A stretch of DNA of 64,000 nt from Sphingopyxis solisilvae (GTDB lineage Bacteria > Pseudomonadota > Alphaproteobacteria > Sphingomonadales > Sphingomonadaceae), in assembly GCF_015475875.1 (NCBI RefSeq), contig NZ_JADKYM010000010.1:1-64000 (forward strand), given 5' to 3'. Within the stretch, counting starts at the first letter, position 1; the number at the start of each line of letters is the position of its first letter. The translations under genes and the position numbers were made by a program. This document shows, piece after piece, positions 57,378 to 64,000 of this stretch. Under the pieces are notes generated by a model, which did not search any database, was not told where the DNA came from, and saw nothing but the letters and a program-made list of their open reading frames with translations.

Positions 57378-57440
57378 AATTACGGTGACAGTTTACTTAA
57401 CCCCTAAATGCTTCATTACGGTAACAAGTGCGTTATCCCC
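57378..57440 (+). repeat. Two TTACGGTGACAG repeats, right border of the array
   Basis: 57378-57408 continues TTTACTTAACCCCTAAA like the left arm of the RAYT element. 57416-57440 is a variant with TTACGGTAACAAGTGCGTTA and TCCCC, like the copies at 56031 and 56066. Nothing recognisable lies from 57441 to the HU terminator. Confidence 0.85.
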
Positions 57441-57570
57441 CAATCTCAGGGAAATTTCGCGGGCGCACCAAAAGGGGGCGAGCCGTCCCCGCGCCGCGGC
57501 AGGTCGCCGTTGATATGCCGATGTACATGGGTGCCGGCCTGTTGCCGTTATATGGTGGCGTTCGGCAGGG

Positions 57571-57611
57571 AAAAACTCGGGTCCCGCCAGCCGTGGCGGC
57601 GGCGGGACCCG
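57571..57611 (-). terminator. Terminator of the HU gene
   Basis: On the minus strand CGGGTCCCGCC (57601-57611) pairs with the complement at 57578-57588, a perfect 11-bp stem, followed by TTTTT (57575-57571). It lies just after the HU stop. Confidence 0.85.
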
Positions 57612-57621
57612 CGCGGGTGGA

Positions 57622-57897
57622 TCAGCCGTTCAGGCGGTCCTTGACGGCCTTGGCGGGGCCAAAGGTCAGCTTCTTGGCGGCCTTGATCTGGATCGTGGCG
57701 CCGGTCGACGGGTTGCGGCCTTCGCGGGCCGGGGTCGCCTTGACCTTGAACTTGCCGAAACCGTTGACCGAAACCTCGTCACCCTTGGCGGCGGCGTCGG
57801 CGATCGCGGCGAACACGGCGTCGACCGCCTTGCGCCCGTCGGCTTTGCTCAGGTCCAGCGACGCAGCGACGGCGTCCGACAATTCGGCGTGGTTCAT
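57622..57897 (-). CDS. HU family DNA-binding protein
   Basis: 91 residues, standard HU size: MNHAELSDAVAASLDLSKAD, GDEVSVNGFGKFKVKATPAREGRNPSTGATIQIKA-type beta arm (FGKFKV and GRNPSTG), and a C-terminal FGPAKAVKDRLNG. HU bends DNA and organises the nucleoid. AGGAGAG is a strong SD seven bases upstream of the ATG. Followed by a strong terminator. Confidence 0.95.
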   Translation of the reverse strand: MNHAELSDAVAASLDLSKADGRKAVDAVFAAIADAAAKGDEVSVNGFGKFKVKATPAREGRNPSTGATIQIKAAKKLTFGPAKAVKDRLNG

Positions 57898-57956
57898 TCA
57901 TTCTCTCCTGACTTCGGCCGGGCCATCCCCGGCCAATGCGCTGCCATAGACGCAGG

Positions 57957-57980
57957 ACACGGGCTTCGCCAAGCCCGTGT
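57957..57980. terminator. Hairpin downstream of S41 peptidase gene
   Basis: ACACGGGCTT-CGCC-AAGCCCGTGT, perfect 10-bp stem, 13 bases after the S41 stop, without T-run on the minus strand. Probable weak terminator. Confidence 0.5.
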
Positions 57981-57992
57981 TTGCGGGGCCGA

Positions 57993-59453
57993 TCAGAACA
58001 GTCCGGGCAGTTCGCGCTGCGCCGCGCTCGGCCGGTCGGGAACCAGCATTTCGGGTTCGGCGGTGATCCGCGCGCTGCTGCTCTGCGCTGCCGGGCCGAC
58101 GCCGGCCTCGGCAATCCGCGTCGGGCAACCCGCGCCCGACAGAAAGTCGATCGCGCGGCGGACCGAGGCCTCGCGCGCGTCGCCCAGCGGGAAAGCCAGA
58201 TCATCGCCCGCGGCGCAGCTGTTCGCGATCTTGGGCGCCAGCCCGTCGTAATAATCGCCTGCGCCGGTCGAATTGGCTGTTGCAAAGGCGACGACGCGCA
58301 TCCGGTCGTCGCATTCGGCCTTGTCCAGCGCGATCTGGCCGACCGGCTTGCCGAACGTATTGCTGCCGACCAACGTCATGTTGGTGCCCAAATAGGGCAG
58401 CATCGAATTGATGACGAGTTCGCTGGCCGACGCGGTCGATCCGGTCCCGATAAAGGCGATACGCGTCGGTGCGATCGATTCGGGTTGCGGCGCAAAGAAG
58501 CGGTTGCTGTTCTGGCTCGATTTCGACGAGCGGAAAACGGTCTGCGAAAACAACTGGCTCGACGTGCGGTTGCGCCCCAGCAGGTCGCCCATCAGCTCGG
58601 CGGTCGAGACGAGGCCGCCGCCATTATAGCGAAAATCGATGATGATGTCGGTCACCCCCTGGTTGCGGAAATCCAGAAAGGCGGCACGCAGCTGCGGGTT
58701 TGCCGACGAGATAAAGGTGCGCAGGTTGAGGTAACCATAGTTGCGACCGCCCTCGCTGATAATCTTGGCGCCATAGCGATCCGAAATCGGATCGAGCGCA
58801 TAATCGGCCTTGGCGACGGTCACGTCGCGCGTTCCGGCGGCGTCGGTGATCCGCAGGACGCGGGTCACGCCGGGGTCGTTCGGGCCCAGCGCGTTGGTGA
58901 TCCCCGCCGTCCCCTCGGACGCCACGATATTGGCGATGGTGCGGATGTTGCCGCTGTTGGTGCCGATACCGACGATCGCCGTGCCGCGGTCGATCCCCGC
59001 GGCAAAGGCAGGGGCGGTTTCATAGGCTTCGGCGATCAGCACCCGCTGGTTCGCCGCGTCATAGACCAGCCGGATGCCGAACCCGGCGCTCGATCCGCTG
59101 GCAAAAAAGGCGTTCTCCTCGGCGATCGAGGTGATGTAGGTAAAGAAACGATCCTTCCCCAGCGCGCGCGCCGGGGCGACCAGCGCGTCGATATAGGCGT
59201 TGACGCTGCCGAAACTGGCGGGGTTGACACCGCCCGCGACGTCGGCGGGGAACAGATACCATTCGTCGATCACCGCCTTCGCGAAATTCTGCCGCGCGGT
59301 CAGCCCGCAGCCCGCGGTGGGTGCCGGGGTCGGTGACGGAGTCGGGGTGACGGTAACCGGCCCGCCGCCGCCGCCGGTCGAACTGCTGCCCCCGCCGCCG
59401 CACGATGCCAGCAACAAGGACAGGGCGGACAAGGATGCAACGGCGCGACGCAT
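57993..59453 (-). CDS. S41 family (C-terminal-processing-like) peptidase lipoprotein
   Basis: 486 residues. Lipoprotein signal ending LLLASC, then a Gly/Ser and Pro/Thr linker. PDZ-like region (ETAPAFAAGIDRGTAIVGIG, about residues 140-160) and the S41 catalytic core: NYGYLNLRTFI, DIIIDFRYNGGG (about 260), and GSTASASELVINSML, where the catalytic Ser sits (about 345) before a lysine-containing FGKPVGQ. It cleaves exported proteins in the periplasm; target unknown. Confidence 0.9.
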   Translation of the reverse strand: MRRAVASLSALSLLLASCGGGGSSSTGGGGGPVTVTPTPSPTPAPTAGCGLTARQNFAKAVIDEWYLFPADVAGGVNPASFGSVNAYIDALVAPARALGKDRFFTYITSIAEENAFFASGSSAGFGIRLVYDAANQRVLIAEAYETAPAFAAGIDRGTAIVGIGTNSGNIRTIANIVASEGTAGITNALGPNDPGVTRVLRITDAAGTRDVTVAKADYALDPISDRYGAKIISEGGRNYGYLNLRTFISSANPQLRAAFLDFRNQGVTDIIIDFRYNGGGLVSTAELMGDLLGRNRTSSQLFSQTVFRSSKSSQNSNRFFAPQPESIAPTRIAFIGTGSTASASELVINSMLPYLGTNMTLVGSNTFGKPVGQIALDKAECDDRMRVVAFATANSTGAGDYYDGLAPKIANSCAAGDDLAFPLGDAREASVRRAIDFLSGAGCPTRIAEAGVGPAAQSSSARITAEPEMLVPDRPSAAQRELPGLF

Positions 59454-59533
59454 AGATTTTCCCCAGTGTAATCAAAGTGCCCGGACAATAGGCATATCGC
59501 CGCTGAATTGGAAATGAAGAAGCGATGACGGGA

Positions 59534-59587
59534 TGGGACCGAAACCGGTCCCAAGGCAGTCACCCGTTCACTGCGCCAACGGTGACG
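59534..59587 (-). terminator. Two hairpins after rlmE
   Basis: GTCACCCGTT...AACGGTGAC (59560-59586) and TGGGACCG-AAAC-CGGTCCCA (59534-59553) lie immediately after the rlmE stop. Neither is followed by a clear T-run, so termination is only a suggestion. Confidence 0.4.
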
Positions 59588-59595
59588 CCGATGTG

Positions 59596-60300
59596 TCAGG
59601 CGTCCGTTTCCGCGTCCTGCCGTCCCTTGAACCCCTGCGCGATCACATAGAGTTCGGGCGATCCCTTGCGGCTGGCGGGGGGCTTGGCGTGCTTTACCGT
59701 GGCAAAATTCTGTTTGAGAATGTTGAGCAGCGTGTGATCGGCGCCGCCCGCAAACACCTTGGCGACAAAGGCGCCGCCCGGCTGTAAATTCTGGACCGCA
59801 AAATCGGCGGCGGTTTCGGCCAGGCCGATCGTGCGCAGATGGTCGGTCTGCTGGTGGCCGACGGTGTTCGCCGCCATGTCCGAAATCACCAGGTCGGGGG
59901 CACTGCCCAGCGCCTCGATCAGCGCATCGGGCGCGGCATCGTCCATGAAGTCCATTTCCAGGATAGCGACGCCCTCGATCGGCTCGCACGCCAGCAGGTC
60001 GATGCCCGCGACGCGCGCGCGCGGGTTCGCCTTGCGCACCACCTGCGACCAGCCGCCGGGGGTGATGCCCAGATCGACGACGGCGCGCGCCTTCCGGATG
60101 AATCCGAACTTCTCGTCGAGTTCGATCAGCTTGTACGCGGCGCGCGATCGATATCCCTCGGCCTGCGCACGGCGGACATAGGGGTCGTTGAGCTGGCGTT
60201 GCAGCCAGCGCGTCGACGACGTGCTGCGCTTTTTCGCGGTCTTGACGCGCACGTGCAGGCCGCCGCGACCGCCGCCGCTCCCGCGCTTGCCCCCGCTCAT
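59596..60300 (-). CDS. rlmE: 23S rRNA (uridine-2'-O)-methyltransferase
   Basis: 234 residues. FtsJ/RrmJ family: SRAAYKLIELDEKF (catalytic Lys), SAM-binding VVDLGITPGGWSQVV, SDMAANTVGHQQTD (catalytic Asp), VAKVFAGG (Lys) and SPELYVIAQGFKG (Glu) give the K-D-K-E tetrad. It methylates U2552 in the A-loop. The start ATG overlaps the ppx stop (ATGA). Gly/Arg-rich N-terminus. Confidence 0.95.
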   Translation of the reverse strand: MSGGKRGSGGGRGGLHVRVKTAKKRSTSSTRWLQRQLNDPYVRRAQAEGYRSRAAYKLIELDEKFGFIRKARAVVDLGITPGGWSQVVRKANPRARVAGIDLLACEPIEGVAILEMDFMDDAAPDALIEALGSAPDLVISDMAANTVGHQQTDHLRTIGLAETAADFAVQNLQPGGAFVAKVFAGGADHTLLNILKQNFATVKHAKPPASRKGSPELYVIAQGFKGRQDAETDA

Positions 60301-61400
60301 GACCGATATTCGCGCCGCGTGACGGGGACGTCGCGCCCCTGCATCGCCAGCGTCCGCAAAATGCCTTCGCGGATGCCGCGGTCGGCGACGCCGACGCGCG
60401 CCGCGGGCCACAGGTCGATAATGCTTTCCAGGATCGCGCAGCCGGCGACGACCAGATCGGCGCGTTCGCGGCCGATGCACGCGATCTCGGCGCGGTCCGC
60501 CATGCTGGCGTCGGCGAGGCGGCGGCTGATTTCGCGCATCGCATCAGCGGGAACGACCAGCCCGTCGACCGCGCGACGGTCGTATCGCGGCAGGTTCAGG
60601 AACACGCTCGCCAGCGTCGTCACGGTGCCGCTGGTACCCAGCAGGCGCAGCGGCTGCCCCGCGAATTTTTGCGCGCGCCCGGCAAAATCGGCAAAGGCGG
60701 CGCGTGTCACCTCGCGCATATGGGCATAGGCGGCCTGCCGTCCGGCCAGGCTGTCTTCGGGTAGCGGGGCATGTTCGGTCAGCGACACCACGCCCCACGG
60801 AACGCTGGTCCAGTCGTGGATCTTGACGTCATGATCGGAAACATCGACGTGCATCAGCTCGGTCGAACCGCCGCCGATGTCGAAAATCAGCGCCGGCCCT
60901 TCGCCCGGTTCCATCAGATTGTGGCACCCCAGCGCCGCGAGGCGCGCCTCTTCGGCGGGCGAGATGATGTCGAGCACGATGCCGGTTTCGCGGCGCACCC
61001 GTTCGGCAAGCTCGGCGCCGTTGGCGGCGCGGCGGCAGGCTTCGGTCGCGACCGCGCGCGACAGCGTGACATGGCGGCGGCGCAGTTTGTCGGCGCAGAT
61101 CGCCAGCGCCGCGACGGTGCGGTCCATCGCCGCTTCGCTGATCCGGCCGCTGGCGTGGAGTCCCTCGCCCAGCCGGACGATCCGCGAAAAGGCGTCGATG
61201 ACGACCAGCTCGCCATCCTGCGGCCGCGCGATCAGCAGGCGGCAATTGTTGGTGCCCAGGTCGATGGCGGCATAGCTGCGGGGACGGATGAAATGTTGCG
61301 CGCGCGCGGCCGGTTCGGCCTTTCCTCGCGCTTTTGCCGCCGGCCCTGTCCGCGAACCCGGCCGCGGCGCTCGCCCTGATGGCGCTGCCATTTGCCGCAT
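60297..61400 (-). CDS. ppx: Ppx/GppA family exopolyphosphatase
   Basis: 367 residues. Actin-like phosphatase fold: YAAIDLGTNNCRLLIA (phosphate 1 loop, about residue 43), FDIGGGSTELMHV (phosphate 2, about 170) and LLGTSGTVTTLASVFL. It is the short two-domain form, hydrolysing polyphosphate or pppGpp. A long basic N-terminus (first 35 residues) is unusual and may reflect an upstream start; ATG 61391 is a possible alternative. Coupled to rlmE. Confidence 0.92.
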   Translation of the reverse strand: MRQMAAPSGRAPRPGSRTGPAAKARGKAEPAARAQHFIRPRSYAAIDLGTNNCRLLIARPQDGELVVIDAFSRIVRLGEGLHASGRISEAAMDRTVAALAICADKLRRRHVTLSRAVATEACRRAANGAELAERVRRETGIVLDIISPAEEARLAALGCHNLMEPGEGPALIFDIGGGSTELMHVDVSDHDVKIHDWTSVPWGVVSLTEHAPLPEDSLAGRQAAYAHMREVTRAAFADFAGRAQKFAGQPLRLLGTSGTVTTLASVFLNLPRYDRRAVDGLVVPADAMREISRRLADASMADRAEIACIGRERADLVVAGCAILESIIDLWPAARVGVADRGIREGILRTLAMQGRDVPVTRREYRS

Positions 61401-61519
61401 GGCTGTACTTACCTGTCTCTCTCACCGATCCGCAAAGCCGGATTGGCACTTGCTGCCGAACCTAGGCGGAGGCGGCGTTGAAGGCAACCCCGCCGCCCCG
61501 GCGCGCGGCGCCGACAAGG

Positions 61520-61549
61520 AAAACCCCGCCCGGCGGGTGCCGGACGGGG
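61520..61549 (-). terminator. Terminator of glycine-zipper gene
   Basis: On the minus strand CCCCGTCCGGCACCCGCCGG (61549-61530) then GCGGGG forms a two-part stem followed by TTTT. It lies about 75 bases after the gene stop. Confidence 0.75.
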
Positions 61550-61626
61550 TAAGGGAGAGGGAAATTATTGGGGGTCGGGTCCGCCTCTCGATAGCGGCCG
61601 TCGTTCCCCGGATCGGTGCTGCCGAT

Positions 61627-62022
61627 TTAACGGCGGCAGCCGTCGTTGCCCTTGTCGATCGCGCGGCCGGCGATGGCGCCGACGGCGCCGCCGATGATCG
61701 TGCCGACGGTGCGGTCGCCGCGACCGGCGATTTCATGGCCGGCCAGGCCGCCGGCGATCGCGCCGATGATCGTGCCGCCGGTGCCATTGTCGCACTGGCG
61801 ATAGTTGCGCTGGTTATAGCGGCGATCCTGGCGGTAATCGCGGCGATCGGCGCGGCGGTCGTAACGACGGTCATAGCGGCGGTCGTCGCGGCCATAGCGC
61901 GCGTCATAGCTCGCATAGCCATGGTTGTTGTAATAACCGTTCTGCGCGGCGGCGGGAGCCGCCATGCCCAGCGTCGCGGTGGACATCAGGGCGGCGATCG
62001 AGAGGGTCACCATCTTTTTCAT
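61627..62022 (-). CDS. Glycine-zipper 2TM domain protein (17 kDa surface antigen-like)
   Basis: 131 residues, start ATG 62022 with AAGGAGAAC nine bases upstream. Signal peptide to about AAPAAAQN. A low-complexity basic region rich in Arg/Asp/Tyr (RYDRRYDRRADRRDYRQ) precedes two glycine-zipper helices (GTIIGAIAGGLAGHEIAG and GTIIGGAVGAIAGRAIDKG). Similar to Rickettsia 17 kDa antigen-like OM proteins; function unknown. Confidence 0.85.
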   Translation of the reverse strand: MKKMVTLSIAALMSTATLGMAAPAAAQNGYYNNHGYASYDARYGRDDRRYDRRYDRRADRRDYRQDRRYNQRNYRQCDNGTGGTIIGAIAGGLAGHEIAGRGDRTVGTIIGGAVGAIAGRAIDKGNDGCRR

Positions 62023-62186
62023 CGTCGTTCTCCTTCGTTCGTCGTTCGGCCCTTCTGGGCGTTGTCGATGAAGGGGGTTATGCGCGATTCGCATTGAGTG
62101 AAGCCTGAACATCGCTGTTGGCTGGCGTTCAGCTTCGGGTGCCGAAATGCTTTGCTTTTGCCGGCCGTGACCCTAACCCCGCGCCG

Positions 62187-63185
62187 ATGCGCCGCGCGAT
62201 ACTTGCCTTGCTGATCCTTTTATTCGTCGGACCGATACCGTGGACGGTGCAGCGCTTTCCCGTGGACGACCACCGGCAACAGGTGACCGCGCGTCCGCTG
62301 CCCGACCGGCCGCCGCCGTCGGGATCGCTGCATTTTGTGCGCGGCTGGCACCTGGTCAGCCCGCACAGCCGCTTCGGAGGTTTCTCGGCGCTCGCGCGCA
62401 CCGGCCCGGGCGCCTTCATCCTGGTCGGCGACAATGGCTACCGGACACGGCTGACGGTCGATGGAGCGGGGCGGGTCAGCGCGGTCGATATCCGCCCGCT
62501 ACCGACGCCCGACGGTCGTCCGGCGAGCAAGGCGATGGCCGATGTCGAGGCGTTGTCTGTCGATTCGGTCGGCGACCGCGCGTGGATCGCGCTCGAGGGG
62601 ATCAACCAGATCTGGCGGCTCGATGCCGGCCTTTTGCACATCGAGGCGCGGCGCAAGCTGCCGCAGCCGCGCTGGCCGGCGAATCGCGGCGCCGAGGCGA
62701 TGGCGCGGCTGCCCGACGGGCGAATGATCGTCTTTTCGGAGGATGCCGACGACGATCCGCGCGGGCGCGAAGCGCTGCTTTATGCCGGCGACCCCGCGAT
62801 GCCGGGGCCGCCGCCGCAACGATTCTTCTACGACGCGCGCGGTAAGGGGCTGGTCAGCGACGCCGCGGTGCTGCCCGACGGGCGCATCCTGCTCGTGCAC
62901 CGCCGCCTCGGCTTCGATCCGGTGTTTACCACCATTCTGGCCGTGGTAGATCCGGCGGACATCCGCACCGACGGGGTCGTGCGCTCGCAAACGATAGGCC
63001 GCGTCCCGCGCCGCCTCGCCGAAAATTACGAGGGGGCGGCGGTCGGCGTCGAAGGCGGCCGGACGTACTTGTGGCTTGTCTCGGACGATAATTTCAACCG
63101 CTGGCAGCGCAGCCTGCTGCTCCAGTTCGAGCTGGTCGATCGGCCGCCTGTCGAAACGCCGGACAGCAAAAAGGCGGCCCGGTAA
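62187..63185 (+). CDS. Esterase-like activity of phytase family protein
   Basis: 332 residues from ATG 62187 (MRRAILALLILLF signal/anchor); no strong SD. The beta-propeller repeats include GGFSALARTGPGAFILVGDNG, DVEALSVDSVGDRAWIALEG and NRGAEAMARLPDGR, with EGAAVGVEGG and WLVSDDNFNRWQRSLLLQFEL at the end. This matches phytase-like esterase (PF13449-type) proteins; enzymatic activity is unproven. The stop codon sits in the loop of a strong hairpin shared with rpmB. Confidence 0.85.
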   Translation: MRRAILALLILLFVGPIPWTVQRFPVDDHRQQVTARPLPDRPPPSGSLHFVRGWHLVSPHSRFGGFSALARTGPGAFILVGDNGYRTRLTVDGAGRVSAVDIRPLPTPDGRPASKAMADVEALSVDSVGDRAWIALEGINQIWRLDAGLLHIEARRKLPQPRWPANRGAEAMARLPDGRMIVFSEDADDDPRGREALLYAGDPAMPGPPPQRFFYDARGKGLVSDAAVLPDGRILLVHRRLGFDPVFTTILAVVDPADIRTDGVVRSQTIGRVPRRLAENYEGAAVGVEGGRTYLWLVSDDNFNRWQRSLLLQFELVDRPPVETPDSKKAAR

Positions 63186-63203
63186 ACCCGGCCGCCTTTT
63201 TGC
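63166..63203. terminator. Bidirectional terminator with a stop codon in its loop
   Basis: GCAAAAAGGCGGCC (63166-63179) and GGCCGCCTTTTTGC (63190-63203) form a perfect 14-bp stem with T-rich tract on both strands. The esterase-like gene's TAA (63183-63185) lies in the 10-base loop. It can terminate both converging genes. Confidence 0.9.
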
Positions 63204-63222
63204 GTCAGCGATGGAAACGCGC

Positions 63223-63516
63223 TTAGGCGGCCTTTTCGGCCAGCTTCTTCGCGACTTCCTTCTTCACCTTGCGCGCCGATGCCGACAGCTGGTCGTCGCC
63301 GGCCTTCAGCAGCCAGTTGTCGAGGCCGCCATTATGCTCGACGGTGCGCAGGCCGTGCGTCGACACGCGCAGCTTCACGCCCTTGCCCAGCGCATCCGAC
63401 AGCAACGTCACATTCTGCAGATTGGGCAGAAAGGTGCGCTTGGTCTTGTTGTTGGCGTGGCTGACATTGTTGCCAACCATACGACCCTTGCCGGTCAGTT
63501 CGCAGATGCGCGACAT
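63223..63516 (-). CDS. rpmB: 50S ribosomal protein L28
   Basis: 97 residues, standard for alphaproteobacterial L28. [20 protein letters not shown], then [19 protein letters not shown], is diagnostic. GAGGAC precedes the ATG. Monocistronic, divergent from tadA. Confidence 0.97.
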   Translation of the reverse strand: MSRICELTGKGRMVGNNVSHANNKTKRTFLPNLQNVTLLSDALGKGVKLRVSTHGLRTVEHNGGLDNWLLKAGDDQLSASARKVKKEVAKKLAEKAA

Positions 63517-63594
63517 GCTGTTTGTCCTCGTACAAAATTTCGGTTCGGCGTCCGGGTGCGTCCCGCAAAATCGGGGGCAGCAGGACCGGAGTGA

Positions 63595-64000
<406 letters not shown>

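Noticed and set aside
55964..57440. Possible CRISPR array
   Set aside because: Repeats occur in both orientations, with irregular spacing from 0 to over 380 bases and genes between them, no spacers of uniform length and no cas genes.

Overview
The window looks like the chromosome of a high-GC sphingomonad (Alphaproteobacteria, Sphingopyxis/Sphingomonas type). This is inferred from gene content and protein style: gyrB, two very large TonB-dependent receptors, a tonB-exbB-exbD-exbD operon, a DUF3576-leuS-lptE-holA cluster, and hom, glpX and recJ close together. No rRNA operon, phage, plasmid origin or CRISPR array is visible. Genes are closely packed on both strands, with many 1-4 nt stop/start overlaps that suggest translational coupling.

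Layout. 1-5.5 kb: end of an RDD membrane protein, a nitroreductase, two small lipoproteins, gyrB and an RlpA-like protein. 5.6-8.3 kb: glutaminase, a coupled VOC-ArsR-SRPBCC operon and an orphan CdiI-like immunity gene. 8.6-12.9 kb: the ligase-associated DEXH helicase and the PdeM nuclease, separated by a two-domain retropepsin-like protease. 13-18.8 kb: two tandem paralogous TonB-dependent receptors. 18.9-23.6 kb: DUF3576, leuS, lptE and holA. 23.8-30.8 kb: mixed envelope and metabolic genes (ThiE-like, YggS, ChaN/Tiki-like, DUF4402, MsrB, PBP1A). 30.9-35.1 kb: two tRNA-Glu genes, recJ and two bacterial PH-domain membrane proteins. 35-43.1 kb: alkylsulfatase, flavodoxin-like protein, SulP transporter with a structured leader, glpX, hom and two unknown exported proteins. 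43.4-46 kb: the TonB energy-transduction operon. 46-55.4 kb: an intergenic block made of two repeat families, then sodC, transporters, phosphatase, ThpR, Bax-inhibitor-like protein, GST, CinA-like protein and a transglutaminase. 57.6-64 kb: HU, S41 peptidase, rlmE, ppx, a glycine-zipper protein, an esterase-like/phytase protein, rpmB and the start of tadA.

The most unusual region is 55.4-57.4 kb. About a dozen copies of a roughly 25-bp repeat (core TTACGGTGACAG) surround a frameshifted REP-associated tyrosine transposase with 32-bp terminal inverted repeats. Two truncated copies of related transposase genes lie beside it. The same repeats, pointing inward, bracket two small lower-GC cargo segments: one is a toxin-like C-terminal tail overlapping a small putative immunity gene, the other a SUKH/SMI1-like immunity gene. 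This resembles a repeat-bounded array of immunity-gene cassettes. A third orphan immunity-like gene (CdiI_2 type) lies at 7.9 kb beside a different, long-hairpin repeat.

Functionally, the TonB-ExbBD operon would power the two receptors. RecJ, the DEXH helicase, PdeM and HU serve DNA maintenance. LptE, PBP1A, RlpA and SulP serve the envelope.
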